From positions 2,542,001 to 2,606,000 of the forward strand of contig NZ_CP095042.1 in assembly GCF_022919715.1 (NCBI RefSeq): a stretch of DNA of 64,000 nt, given 5' to 3'. Below the pieces are notes generated by a model. That model saw nothing but the letters and a program-made list of their open reading frames with translations, had not been told where the DNA came from and ran no database searches. A program made the position numbers and the translations under genes. Origin of the DNA: Agromyces sp. H17E-10. Lineage in GTDB: Bacteria; Actinomycetota; Actinomycetes; Actinomycetales; Microbacteriaceae. Below are positions 52,299-61,062 of the stretch, one piece after another. Positions within the stretch are counted from its first letter, which is position 1; each line of letters starts with the position of its first letter.

Positions 52299-54998
52299 TC
52301 AGCCGCCGTCGGCGAGCCCCCTGAGCTGGGCGCGCCCCTCGACGCCGAGCTTCGCGTAGATGCGGTGCGCATGCGCCTCGACGGTACGGGTCGACAGGCC
52401 CAGCCGAACGGCGATCTCACGGTCGGAGTGTCCGCGTGCGATGAGCGCGGCGATCTCGACCTCGCGCTCGCTGAGGTTCGGCCCCAGGCTCGCGCGCGCG
52501 ATCGCGATGGTGTGCAGGCGGCCGGTCGTCGCCTCGATGCCGCGCACCCGTAGTTTCGACGCGGCGGCACGTCCGCCGCGTCCGGCGGCCGCCCAGTGCA
52601 CGGCGGCCTGGGCCGCAGCGTCGGTCGCGGAGACGAGGTCGCCGTCGGCTTCGAACGCCCGGGCGAGCTCGTCGAGTTCGGCGGCGTCACCGCGGTCCCA
52701 GGCGTCGGCGTGCCGGGGCGCGAGTCGCGCCCTCGGTCCGTCGAGCCCGTCGGCGACGTCGCGGATGCGCTCGCCGAGCCCGTGGGCGCCGTGGCGGACG
52801 GCATCGTGCAGCGCGCGCAGCGCCAGCCCCGGAGCATCCTGGTCACGAGCGAGCTCGGCCGCCGCGATCGCGCCCGCCGCGGCCTCGGCGGCCCGACCGG
52901 CGGCGGCGTCGACGAGGGCGGCGACCCGTTCGAACTGCGGGCGGCGATACCGGAACGCGGGCAGCCATTCGGCGCGGGCCTGTTCGAGCGTGCGCGCGGC
53001 GCGATCGAGGTCGCCGGCGAGCGCGGCAGCCTCGGTGAGGTCGGTGAGGTTGAGCGGCGACCAGCCGGTGCGGTCGTCGTCGCCGATCGAGGCCTGCGCG
53101 GCGGTCAGCGTCGCGAGCGCCTCCGTGATCCGGCCGCTCCGCACGAGCGCGCGGCCGGTGAGGTTGAGCAACCGGCCGTCGAACGGGGGCGGCGCGTCGC
53201 GATCGGCCGCGAGCACCCGGTCGGCGAGCTCGGCGGCCTCCCGCATCCGGCCGGCCAGGTGCAGCGCGAGCAGGTGCGCGTCGAGCAGCACGGTGCGCAG
53301 CACGGCCGCGTCGTAGCCGCCGCGGGCGGCGACGTAGCCGGGCTCGGCCACGACCTCGATCCCGTCGCTCCGGCCCGCGCAGCCGAGCGCCGTCACCCGG
53401 GCGACGGTCGCGAACGCCGTCGCACGATCGGTGCGCCCCGGGTAGTCGAACGCGACGTCGGCGAGCGCGAGCGCCCGGCCGGGGTTCGCGTGGAAGGCGT
53501 GCAGCCAGGCGAGCATCGCGGCGAGCTCGGCACGGTCGGCCTCGGCAGCTGCGGCGGCGAACGCGGCCTCAGTGCGGGCGATCGCGGCGTCGGGCTCGCC
53601 GAGCACGAAATACCGGTTGCCGGCGTCGACGACGAGGGCGTCGACGGGCGGGTCGGGCGCGTCGAGCAGGGGCGAGAGCAACGCGGATGCCTCGTCGCTG
53701 CGGCTGCGCAACGACAATGCGTAGGCGGCGAGCGTCGTCGCCGCGATCGGCCCGCCCTGCTCGGCGGACGCGGTCGCCAGCCGTGCCGTGAGGTCGAGGT
53801 CGAGCCGGGCGAACGCGGCCGCGGCAGCCTCGAGCAGGAGTCCGGCGTCGCCCGGTGCGCTTGTGCCGTCGGCCTGCAGGCTGAGCATCGCACGGGCGAC
53901 GACGTCGAGATCGACGCCCGTGCGCTCGACCGCGTCGAGGATGCGCCCCCGGAGCCGGCCGGCCCGCAACGGGCCCATCGCCGCACGCCGTGCCTCCGCG
54001 AACAGGGGATGCGCCGGGCGCAGGGTGATCAGACGGCCAGGGTCGTCGATCGCCGCCTCGATGACGCCGCGCGCCTCGAGGTCGTCGAGCAAGCGAATGT
54101 CGGCGTCGGGAACGGCCTCGATGATCGCCGCGAGCGGGAACGGCTCGAGCAGCGACACCGCGTCGAGCACCTCGAGCGAGGTGTCGTCGAGACCGACGAG
54201 GGTCTGCTCGATGAGCGCGCCGAGCTCGGAGGGCAGCGGACTCGCCGGGTCGGGCACGAACGGCGTGCGCGCGGTGGGATCGTCGCCGGGCCTGGGAGCG
54301 CCGGGGGCGCCCGCAGCCGCGAGGGGCGCACCGTCGGATGCGGCGACCGCGGTCTCGGCGTCGAGTGCTTCGCGCCAGTCCTTCGCGATGTGCGTGATGT
54401 ACAGCGGGTTGCCCCGACTCCGCTCCCACAGCCGATGCGCGGCGACGGCCTCGAGCGGCCGTTCGAGGATGGCCGAGGCGAGCCGACCGGTGCCGGCCTC
54501 GTCGAGCGGTGCGACGTCGAGCCGCTCGACGACGTCGTCCTTCCACAGCTCGACGACGACGTCGGGCAGCGGTGCGGGCGTACGCGCCGTGAGCACGAGG
54601 CTCGTGTTGGGCCGTCGTGCGAGGGTCTGCACGAGCAGTGCGGACATCGGGTCGAGCGCATGCACGTCGTCGACGAACACCGCCGTCGGCCGATCGCCCG
54701 GGCTGATCTCGGCGGCGAGCCGTGCGAGCAGGTCGAGTGTCTCGCCGCCGTCGCGCGCGAACGCGGCGAACGCACCGAGCGATTGGTGCTGGGCGGTGCG
54801 GCTCGCCGTCGCCCACACCGCGCCGAGCCGGTGCCGCCGCACGATGCGGTACAGCTCGCGCGCGAGACGGGTCTTGCCGACGCCCGGCGGGCCGACGAGC
54901 AGCGCCCCGCGACGCGAGCCCGACGCGGGCGGTTCGACGAGCCGGCGCGCCATCCGGGCCAGTTCGTGATCGCGACCGACGATCGGCCATCCGTCCAC
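52299..54998 (-). CDS. large ATP-binding LuxR (LAL-type) regulator
   Basis: About 899 residues. N-terminal AAA/STAND-like ATPase with Walker A GPPGVGKTRLA (about 33-43) and Walker B VFVDDVHALD (near 107); a long helical, tetratricopeptide-like middle; C-terminal LuxR HTH (LSEREVEIAALIARGHSDRE, LSTRTVEAHAHRIYAKLGV). The start is uncertain: GTG 54998 gives DGWPIVGRDHELARM directly, ATG 55076 would add 26 residues and overlap the divergent SMR gene. Targets unknown. Confidence 0.9.
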   Translation of the reverse strand: MDGWPIVGRDHELARMARRLVEPPASGSRRGALLVGPPGVGKTRLARELYRIVRRHRLGAVWATASRTAQHQSLGAFAAFARDGGETLDLLARLAAEISPGDRPTAVFVDDVHALDPMSALLVQTLARRPNTSLVLTARTPAPLPDVVVELWKDDVVERLDVAPLDEAGTGRLASAILERPLEAVAAHRLWERSRGNPLYITHIAKDWREALDAETAVAASDGAPLAAAGAPGAPRPGDDPTARTPFVPDPASPLPSELGALIEQTLVGLDDTSLEVLDAVSLLEPFPLAAIIEAVPDADIRLLDDLEARGVIEAAIDDPGRLITLRPAHPLFAEARRAAMGPLRAGRLRGRILDAVERTGVDLDVVARAMLSLQADGTSAPGDAGLLLEAAAAAFARLDLDLTARLATASAEQGGPIAATTLAAYALSLRSRSDEASALLSPLLDAPDPPVDALVVDAGNRYFVLGEPDAAIARTEAAFAAAAAEADRAELAAMLAWLHAFHANPGRALALADVAFDYPGRTDRATAFATVARVTALGCAGRSDGIEVVAEPGYVAARGGYDAAVLRTVLLDAHLLALHLAGRMREAAELADRVLAADRDAPPPFDGRLLNLTGRALVRSGRITEALATLTAAQASIGDDDRTGWSPLNLTDLTEAAALAGDLDRAARTLEQARAEWLPAFRYRRPQFERVAALVDAAAGRAAEAAAGAIAAAELARDQDAPGLALRALHDAVRHGAHGLGERIRDVADGLDGPRARLAPRHADAWDRGDAAELDELARAFEADGDLVSATDAAAQAAVHWAAAGRGGRAAASKLRVRGIEATTGRLHTIAIARASLGPNLSEREVEIAALIARGHSDREIAVRLGLSTRTVEAHAHRIYAKLGVEGRAQLRGLADGG

Positions 54999-55069
54999 GG
55001 TCTCATCATGCTCCTCGGTGCCGGTGCGACGGTAGGGCGACACGGTCGGGCGCGTGCGAGCATGGCTGC

Positions 55070-55405
55070 ATGGCATGGGTCTACCTGGCGCTCGCGATCG
55101 GCTTCGAGGTCGCGGCGACGAGCTTCATCGGCAAGACCGAGGGGTTCACGAAGCTCTGGTGGACGATCGGCGTGCTCGTCGGCTACGGCATCTCGTTCGC
55201 GATGCTCGCGCAGGCCGTGCGCGAGCTCGAGATCGGCATCGTCTACGCGATCTGGTCGGGCGTCGGCACGGCCGCGATCGTCGCGATCGGCGTGATCTTC
55301 CTCGGTGAGAGCCTGACCGTGCCGAAGCTCGTCGGCATCGCGCTCATCATCGCCGGGGTGATCGTGCTCAACGTCTTCGCGGGGCAGTCGGCCGCGCACG
55401 GGTAG
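55070..55405 (+). CDS. small multidrug resistance (SMR) family transporter
   Basis: 111 residues, four transmembrane helices. Conserved membrane Glu near 13 in AIGFEVAATSFIG, YAIWSGVGTAAIVAIG and GESLTVPKLVGIALIIAGVI match SMR proteins (Gdx/QacE-like), which export cations such as guanidinium or quaternary ammonium. The FEVAATSF pattern is closest to QacE-type. Convergent, with zero-base spacing, with the FUSC-like gene. Confidence 0.92.
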   Translation: MAWVYLALAIGFEVAATSFIGKTEGFTKLWWTIGVLVGYGISFAMLAQAVRELEIGIVYAIWSGVGTAAIVAIGVIFLGESLTVPKLVGIALIIAGVIVLNVFAGQSAAHG

Positions 55406-56434
55406 CTACTCCTCGACGAGCTCGGCGCGGATGCGGCGCAGGTCCTCCATGAGCGACCCGATCAGGATCCAGTGGCCCGACTTCGGCGGCGTGACGACGA
55501 GCGGCGCCGTGAGCGCCGGGATCGCGCTCGTCATCGGCTCGGGATCGACGTCGGCGAGGTGCACCGCGAGCCGCACGTCGTGCGCCGCGCGCCGGAGCTG
55601 CTCGGCGATCGCCTGCACGGTGGGCTCCTCGGCGAGCGACGGGTCGTAGTGGTCGAACGTGGCCCGGGTCATGCCGATCACCTGGGTGACGATCGGGCTC
55701 AGGCGCTCGAGCAGCGTGCGCATCTCGCCGAGGTCGGTGCGGTGGGCGGAACGCCTGGGGTTGAGGGTGAGCGACTCCTCGCCGGCCGTGATCGCCGCGT
55801 CCGCGGCATCCCGCATCGGTCGCATGAGGCGCGCCTCCACCATCAGCTGCTGCAGCTGGGGCGGGGACTGCGGGGTCTCGAGGGCGCCGGCGAGGCGGTC
55901 GAGGGATGCCGCGAGCTCGCCGCCGAGCAACGCGAGGTCGCGGCGGGCGGGGGCCACGGCGACGGGCGGCACGATCGCCACGTTGACGACGAAGCCGATC
56001 GCCGCGCCGATGAGCGTCTCGATGACGCGGTCGATCGCGTACTCGGGCGACGAGGAGCCGAGCGCGAGCACGAGCATCGCGCTGATCGCGACCTGGTTCG
56101 AGGTCGCGGGCGTCATCTTGAGCGCCCAGGCGACGAGCATGGCGACGACGATCGCGACGAGGATGATCCAGCTCGACTGGCCGACCGTGAGCGAGATCGC
56201 GGTCGCGATGAGCACGCCGAGGATGACGCCCACCGAGCGTTCGATGGCCTTGCCGAACGACTGGTTGACGCTCGGCTGCACCACGAGCAGGGCGGCGATC
56301 GCGGCGAACACCGGCAACTGACCCGGGATCAGCCAGCCCGCCACGAGCCACGCGGCGATCGTCGCGACCGACGCCTTCGCGACCTGCAGCAGCGGCGGGC
56401 GCTTCGCGGCGCGGAGCGTGGAGCTGATCCCCAT
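55406..56434 (-). CDS. FUSC-like (aromatic acid exporter type) membrane protein
   Basis: About 342 residues. An N-terminal set of five or six helices (VAKASVATIAAWLVAGWLIP, FAAIAALLVVQPSVNQSFGK, GVILGVLIATAISLTV) matches FUSC/DUF939-type proteins; the C-terminal half (about 185-340) is a soluble helical domain. Relatives export aromatic acids or are of unknown function. Either ATG 56434 or ATG 56443 could be the start; GGAGAGA overlaps the second. Confidence 0.85.
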   Translation of the reverse strand: MGISSTLRAAKRPPLLQVAKASVATIAAWLVAGWLIPGQLPVFAAIAALLVVQPSVNQSFGKAIERSVGVILGVLIATAISLTVGQSSWIILVAIVVAMLVAWALKMTPATSNQVAISAMLVLALGSSSPEYAIDRVIETLIGAAIGFVVNVAIVPPVAVAPARRDLALLGGELAASLDRLAGALETPQSPPQLQQLMVEARLMRPMRDAADAAITAGEESLTLNPRRSAHRTDLGEMRTLLERLSPIVTQVIGMTRATFDHYDPSLAEEPTVQAIAEQLRRAAHDVRLAVHLADVDPEPMTSAIPALTAPLVVTPPKSGHWILIGSLMEDLRRIRAELVEE

Positions 56435-56493
56435 GGAGTCCATTCTCTCCGCTCGCGCTACGCGCTGCCGGAGGTCCGTGCCATGATCGCGGT

Positions 56494-56571
56494 GTGGCCG
56501 ACCGTTTGATGCTCCTCGACACCGCCTCCGAGCACACACCGGAGGATCTGCCTCGTGGAGGGGTGAATTGA
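56494..56571 (+). pseudogene. remnant of the 5' end of the exonuclease gene
   Basis: GTG 56494 opens a 25-codon frame VADRLMLLDTAS + EHTPEDLPRGGVN then TGA. The first 12 residues match the N-terminus of 5'-3' exonucleases (compare LLLLDTASLYFRAFF downstream). The rest is foreign. The stop overlaps the TIR start (TTGA). CATGAT about 7 bases upstream could be a -10 element for a leaderless message. Confidence 0.75.
56515..56529 (+). repeat. 15-base direct repeat, left copy
   Basis: CTCGACACCGCCTCC, the codons for Leu-Asp-Thr-Ala-Ser of the exonuclease N-terminus. Identical copy at 57728-57742. Confidence 0.85.
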
Positions 56572-57692
56572 CGCTCTCCGGGTTTTGGTCATATGTCCAC
56601 GCCGACGACGATGCGGAGGGCGGGCGTATCGCCCAGCTTGGCCGGGACATCGCAGCGCAATTTGAGCTGCTCACCGGCGAGTCAATCGAGCTCTTCCTCG
56701 ACCGGGACTCGCTGGAGTGGGGCGCGCAGTGGCGCGAGCGGATAGAAACCTCACTGGCGGCAATCGCGTTCTTCGTTCCCGTACTCACCCCCCGCTATTT
56801 CGCGAGTGCAGCTTGCAGGTCCGAGCTACAGACCTTCTCCCGACGTGCAGACCAACTTGGCTTGCGTGCCCTGCTACTGCCCGTTCTGTATGCGGACCTG
56901 TACTTCGATGAGGGCGAGGACGAGCTGGTTGAACTTGCGCGATCGTTTCAGTGGGTCGACTGGCGTGAACTGCGTTTCAGTGATCGGACCGATGGCTCGT
57001 ACCGAAGGACAGTCCACGATTTGGCTCAGCGGCTTGTGACGGCGAACAGGGTTGCTGAGACGCCCGAGTCGACCGAGGCGACTCTCGAAGTCGCCGAGGA
57101 ACTGGACGCGCCCGGGACGCTCGACATCCTTGCGTCCTATGAAGAGTCACTTCCCGCCCTAACGAGCACATCGAACAATATTGCCGAGCAGATCGCGCGA
57201 GTGGGCCAAATAACCGCTGCCCAGACACCTCGGCTCGAGGCTGTCCCGTCGGGAACGACTCCTTTCGTGTGGCGCCTTCGGGTTGTCGGTGACCTCTCGA
57301 ATGAACTCGCGTCTCCAGCGGCTGAACTCGCGGAGCTGGGCGAAGAGTTCACGCTCAAGCTTCACGACATGGATGCTGGCGTCCGAACCATCATTGAGAC
57401 AGCGCCGAGCCAGCCACAGAACCGGGACGAGTTTTGTCGCTTCTTTGCTCAGGTACGGCAGCTTTCTGCCTCCGCTGCCGCAGCCCTCTCACCTCTCGAA
57501 CGGATGCTCGAGAACGCGGCCGCACTTGAAAGTCTTTCCCGCGAGATTCGGCCGGTCATTCGGGAGATGCGCCAGGGAGTGACTCTGGTGCTGGAGGCAC
57601 AGCAGGTCATGGCCGGTTGGGTGTCTCTGATCAACAATCTGGACTTCGGTTGCGGTGAGGCCGCGATCGATGGCCCCGAGGTGGAAGGCTGA
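56568..57692 (+). CDS. TIR-domain protein (putative defence effector)
   Basis: 374 residues. N-terminal TIR domain (about 3-150): FWSYVHADD, QLGRDIAAQFELLTG, ELFLDRDSLEWGAQWRERIE, AFFVPVLTPRYFASAACRSE with Glu86 in the position of the catalytic Glu of NAD-cleaving TIR domains. The rest (about 160-374) is helical with no recognised domain. Starts at TTG 56568 after GGAGGGGTGAA; its start overlaps the stop of the exonuclease remnant. Bacterial TIR proteins often act as NADase effectors of antiphage systems; a partner sensor gene is not seen. Codons TTT, GTT, AAT, ATA are commoner than in neighbours. Confidence 0.85.
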   Translation: MTLSGFWSYVHADDDAEGGRIAQLGRDIAAQFELLTGESIELFLDRDSLEWGAQWRERIETSLAAIAFFVPVLTPRYFASAACRSELQTFSRRADQLGLRALLLPVLYADLYFDEGEDELVELARSFQWVDWRELRFSDRTDGSYRRTVHDLAQRLVTANRVAETPESTEATLEVAEELDAPGTLDILASYEESLPALTSTSNNIAEQIARVGQITAAQTPRLEAVPSGTTPFVWRLRVVGDLSNELASPAAELAELGEEFTLKLHDMDAGVRTIIETAPSQPQNRDEFCRFFAQVRQLSASAAAALSPLERMLENAAALESLSREIRPVIREMRQGVTLVLEAQQVMAGWVSLINNLDFGCGEAAIDGPEVEG

Positions 57693-57697
57693 TACCA

Positions 57698-58645
57698 ATG
57701 CCCGAGAGTTCCGACAAGTTGCTTTTGCTCGACACCGCCTCCCTCTACTTCCGCGCCTTCTTCGGCGTGCCCGACTCGATCAAGCGGGCCGACGGCACGC
57801 CCGTCAATGCGGTGCGCGGGCTGCTCGACATGATCTCCCGGCTCACGACCGACTTCGGTCCGACCGAGCTCATCGCCTGCTGGGACGACGACTGGCGCCC
57901 GGCCTGGCGGGTCGAGCTCATCCCGACGTACAAGGCGCACCGGGTCGTGCGCGCGGTGCCCGGCGGGGTCGACGTCGAGGAGACACCGCCCGGACTCGTC
58001 GCGCAGATCCCGCTCATCCGCGAGGTGCTCGGCCTCATCGGCGTGCCGATCGTCGGCGCCGCCGAGCACGAGGCCGACGACGTGATCGGCACCCTCGCCA
58101 CCGGCGCCGGGCGGCCCGTCGACATCGTCACGGGCGACCGCGACCTGTTCCAACTCGTCGACGACGCGGCATCCGTTCGCGTCATCAACACGGCGCGCGG
58201 CATGTCGAAGCTCGAGCTCGTGACCGACGCGACGGTGGTCGGCAAGTACGGCGTGCTGCCCGAGCAGTACGCCGACTTCGCCACCCTGCGCGGCGACAAC
58301 TCCGACGGGCTGCCCGGCGTCGCCGGTGTGGGGGAGAAGACCGCCGCAGGGCTCATCCAGCAGTACGTCGACCTCGACGGCATCGTCGCGGCCGCCGCCG
58401 ATCCCGCGGTGAAGATGGCGGCCGGGGTGCGCACGAAGCTCGTGGCCGCCGCCGACTACCTCGCGGTCGCCCCGACCGTCGTCGAGGTCGTGCGCGACCT
58501 CGACCTGCCCGAGGTCGACGCGCACCTGCACCCGGTGACGGGTGCGCGACGTGAGGCGCTCGAGCGGCTCGCCGACGAATGGAACCTCGGCGGCTCGGTC
58601 ACGCGCGTGCTCGCGGCGCTCGACGCGACCGCGTCGGTCGAATAG
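57698..58645 (+). CDS. 5'-3' exonuclease (FEN-like, PIN/H3TH)
   Basis: 315 residues. Acidic metal-binding residues in LLLLDTASLYFRAFF, CWDDDWRPAWR, AAEHEADDVIGTLA and ITGDRDLFQLV-type segment (here VTGDRDLFQLV); the helix-hairpin-helix is YADFATLRGDNSDGLPGVAG, as in polymerase I-type and mycobacterial stand-alone exonucleases. Its first residues MPESSDKLLL differ from the upstream remnant (VADRLML), so this start appears to be a substitute supplied by the insertion. 5 bases after the TIR stop. Confidence 0.93.
   Translation: MPESSDKLLLLDTASLYFRAFFGVPDSIKRADGTPVNAVRGLLDMISRLTTDFGPTELIACWDDDWRPAWRVELIPTYKAHRVVRAVPGGVDVEETPPGLVAQIPLIREVLGLIGVPIVGAAEHEADDVIGTLATGAGRPVDIVTGDRDLFQLVDDAASVRVINTARGMSKLELVTDATVVGKYGVLPEQYADFATLRGDNSDGLPGVAGVGEKTAAGLIQQYVDLDGIVAAAADPAVKMAAGVRTKLVAAADYLAVAPTVVEVVRDLDLPEVDAHLHPVTGARREALERLADEWNLGGSVTRVLAALDATASVE
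57728..57742 (+). repeat. 15-base direct repeat, right copy
   Basis: CTCGACACCGCCTCC, codons 11-15 of the intact exonuclease gene. Confidence 0.85.
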
Positions 58646-58697
58646 CGCGCCGACCCTCACCACCGGAGCCGCTCCCTACTCGACCACCGGAGCCGCG

Positions 58698-59084
58698 CTA
58701 CACCTCGATCGTCGGCGGCGGGGGTGCGAGCCAGTACCCGGGCGCCGGTAGATCGATGCCGGCCGAGGCGAGCCAGATCACCACGAACGCGTAGGCGGCG
58801 ACGAGCACCGCGAGGCCGCCGAGCACGAACGCCGTGCGCACGACCCACGACCGTCGTACCCCGGCGCGTCGGTACCGGGCGAGCCCCATGCCCGCGACCC
58901 AGATGCCCGCGCAGCCGAAGCCGACCGTCCACACGCAGCGCAGCGCCTGCCCGTCGAGTGGTGCGAACAGTGCGATCACGAGGGCACCCGCACCGAGGAG
59001 GAGCCCGGTCCACGCGAAGAATCGGGCGAAGCCGATGCTGCCCGTTCCGTCGTCGCGCCACCACGGCTGGCTCTCGTCGGTCAT
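58698..59084 (-). CDS. small membrane protein of unknown function
   Basis: 128 residues with three hydrophobic segments (about 20-42, 50-66, 82-106) and a Pro-rich end (APPPPTIEV). No family recognised. ATG 59084; convergent with the exonuclease across degenerate repeat fragments (58646-58697). Confidence 0.7.
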   Translation of the reverse strand: MTDESQPWWRDDGTGSIGFARFFAWTGLLLGAGALVIALFAPLDGQALRCVWTVGFGCAGIWVAGMGLARYRRAGVRRSWVVRTAFVLGGLAVLVAAYAFVVIWLASAGIDLPAPGYWLAPPPPTIEV

Positions 59085-59131
59085 GCTCCGATCGTAGGCG
59101 TGAGGCTGTGCGGTCGGGGCCCATAACTGGG

Positions 59132-60337
59132 ATGCTCGAACCTGTGACGAACGGACTGCACAGCCACCCCACCGCCGACGCCGCCGCGATGCTGCCGGTC
59201 GACGGCACGGCCGGCACGCTCGCGGGCCGAGTCTTCGACCCCGCCGCGGGCGGGCCGAGCGTCGTCGCGATCCGCGCCGAGGGCGTCGTCGACGTGAGCC
59301 GCCACTTCGCCACGATGCGCGCGCTCACCGAGTCGGCCGACCCGGCCGCGGCCCTCGCCGCGGCCCACGGACCCGTGCTCGGCACGCTCGCCGAGATCGT
59401 CGCGAACACCCCCGACGACGTGCGCGACCCGGGCCGGCCCTGGCTGCTCTCGCCGATCGACCTGCACGTCGTGAAGGCGGCCGGCGTCACCTTCCCGGTG
59501 TCGATGATCGAGCGCATCATCGAGGAGCGCGCCCGCGGGGCCGCCGACTCCGCCGCCGACGTGCGCGACGAGGTGCTCGCGACGATCGGGGGATCGCTCG
59601 ACGACCTCGTGCCCGGTTCGGCCGAGGCATCCGCCCTCAAGCAGCTGCTCATCGAGCAGGGCCTGTGGAGCCAGTACCTCGAGGTGGGCATCGGGCCCGA
59701 CGCCGAGGTGTTCACGAAGGCGCCCGTGCTCTCGACCGTGGGGTCGGGCGCCGACGTCGGCGTGCTGTCGAAGTCGGTGTGGAACAACCCCGAGCCCGAG
59801 CTCGTGCTCGTCGTCGCCGCCGACGGGCGCATCGTGGGCGCGACGCTCGGCAACGACGTGAACCTGCGCGACATCGAGGGCCGGTCGGCGCTGCTGCTCG
59901 GCAAGGCGAAGGACAACAACGCGTCGGCCGCGGTCGGCCCCTTCATTCGGCTCTTCGACGGCGGGTACGGCATCGACGATGTGCGGCGCGCGGTCGTGAC
60001 CCTCGAGGTCGAGGGCGCCGACGGGTTCCGCCTCGAGGCGACGAGCCCGCTCGAGCGCATCAGCCGCGACCCCGTCGACCTCGTCGCCCAGACGGTCGGC
60101 AGCCACCACCAGTATCCCGACGGGTTCGTGCTCTACCTCGGCACGCTGTTCGCGCCCATCCAGGAGCGCGACGAGGCCGGCCACGGCTTCACCCACAAGC
60201 TCGACGACGTCGTCACGATCCGCGAACCGAAGCTCGGCGCCCTCGTGAACCGGGTGCGCCACGCCGAGACCGTCGCGCCCTGGACCCTCGGCATCGACGA
60301 GCTCTACCGCGGTCTCGCCCGGCGCGGGCTGCTCTGA
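59132..60337 (+). CDS. fumarylacetoacetate hydrolase family protein
   Basis: 401 residues. FAH-type fold: SKSVWNNPEPELVLVV, GATLGNDVNLRDIEG (metal ligands and substrate loop), LLLGKAKDNNASAAVGPFIR and YLGTLFAPIQERDEAGHGFTH. Cleaves or isomerises beta-diketo acids; the NDVNLRDIEG pattern also occurs in 2,4-dihydroxyhept-2-ene or related enzymes, so substrate is open. GTG 59144 is an alternative start. Confidence 0.92.
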   Translation: MLEPVTNGLHSHPTADAAAMLPVDGTAGTLAGRVFDPAAGGPSVVAIRAEGVVDVSRHFATMRALTESADPAAALAAAHGPVLGTLAEIVANTPDDVRDPGRPWLLSPIDLHVVKAAGVTFPVSMIERIIEERARGAADSAADVRDEVLATIGGSLDDLVPGSAEASALKQLLIEQGLWSQYLEVGIGPDAEVFTKAPVLSTVGSGADVGVLSKSVWNNPEPELVLVVAADGRIVGATLGNDVNLRDIEGRSALLLGKAKDNNASAAVGPFIRLFDGGYGIDDVRRAVVTLEVEGADGFRLEATSPLERISRDPVDLVAQTVGSHHQYPDGFVLYLGTLFAPIQERDEAGHGFTHKLDDVVTIREPKLGALVNRVRHAETVAPWTLGIDELYRGLARRGLL

Positions 60338-60341
60338 GTCT

Positions 60342-60375
60342 GCGCCGCCCGGGCGCGCCGACGCCCGGGCGGCGC
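60342..60375. terminator. bidirectional stem-loop
   Basis: GCGCCGCCCGGGCG (60342-60355), loop CGCCGA, CGCCCGGGCGGCGC (60362-60375): 14 perfect pairs between the FAH-like gene and the convergent secreted protein. Confidence 0.8.
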
Positions 60376-60384
60376 GACCGCGCC

Positions 60385-60843
60385 TCACCCGTGCAGGGGG
60401 ATCACCGGGCACGTGAACGACTTGACCACCCCGAGGTCGACCGCGGCACCCGCGTCGAGCGCGGTCATGAGCTCGGTGTCCGAGTCGATCACGCCGTCAC
60501 CGTCGGCGTCGCCGATCGCGAGCGCGGCGGCGTAGCCGTCGGGGAACCCGAGGGCGTGCACCATCCAGCGTCCGCCGTTGAAGTCGCGGTCGCCGGGGGC
60601 GGCCGTGGCGACGTTCGGCTGGGCGCCGCCGAAGTCGTAGATCACGTCGAACGAGTGGGTCGGGGCGCCGGTGCCCGACAGGTTGTTGGGCGTCGCGACC
60701 GTGCGGTACTGGATGCCGTCGACGTAGAAGGCGGCGCCCGTGACGCCGCCCGATCCTGCGGCGTTCGCCGCGGTCGGCACGAGGACGAGCGCGAGGGCCG
60801 AGGCGGCGGCGCCGGCGAGCCTGATGCGGGTGCGTCGGTTCAT
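60385..60843 (-). CDS. small secreted protein with Ca-binding-like loop
   Basis: 152 residues. Signal peptide MNRRTRIRLAGAAASALALV..., cleavage after about residue 28 (ANA). The mature part has VVTGAAFYV-type strands and a GDADGDGVIDSDTE loop resembling an EF-hand/dockerin-type calcium loop, plus one Cys near the C-terminus. No known domain. AGAGGAACCCATC precedes ATG 60843. Confidence 0.75.
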   Translation of the reverse strand: MNRRTRIRLAGAAASALALVLVPTAANAAGSGGVTGAAFYVDGIQYRTVATPNNLSGTGAPTHSFDVIYDFGGAQPNVATAAPGDRDFNGGRWMVHALGFPDGYAAALAIGDADGDGVIDSDTELMTALDAGAAVDLGVVKSFTCPVIPLHG

Positions 60844-61062
60844 GATGGGTTCCTCTCCGCCGGAGCGGGTCCGGCCGATCGATCCGGCCGACCTGGCCGG
60901 CCGGGCGGGCGGCCGCTCCCGGCGGCCGCTCGGCCAGTCCAGCGCGGGCTCGTCCCGAACACCATGACGGCGCGATTACCGTCCTCTTACGAGGTGCTGA
61001 CGGATGCCGCGGGGCGGGCGTCCGGCGGACATGCGGGTGCGCCGGGGATCTACGCTGGCCTC

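Larger units (their letters stand above)
56515..57742 (+). mobile_element. putative TIR-gene insertion at the exonuclease 5' end
   Basis: About 1.2 kb bounded by a 15-base direct repeat that belongs to the exonuclease gene. It contains only the TIR-domain gene, its start overlapping the stop of the exonuclease remnant, and ends in a replacement start for the exonuclease. No integrase or transposase is present. The inside is less GC-rich (39 of 60 G/C in 57181-57240, against 45 of 60 in 58021-58080). Confidence 0.65.

Noticed and set aside
56515..57742. prophage or integrase-borne island at the exonuclease
   Set aside because: Only a single cargo gene is present; no integrase, transposase or phage gene was found.
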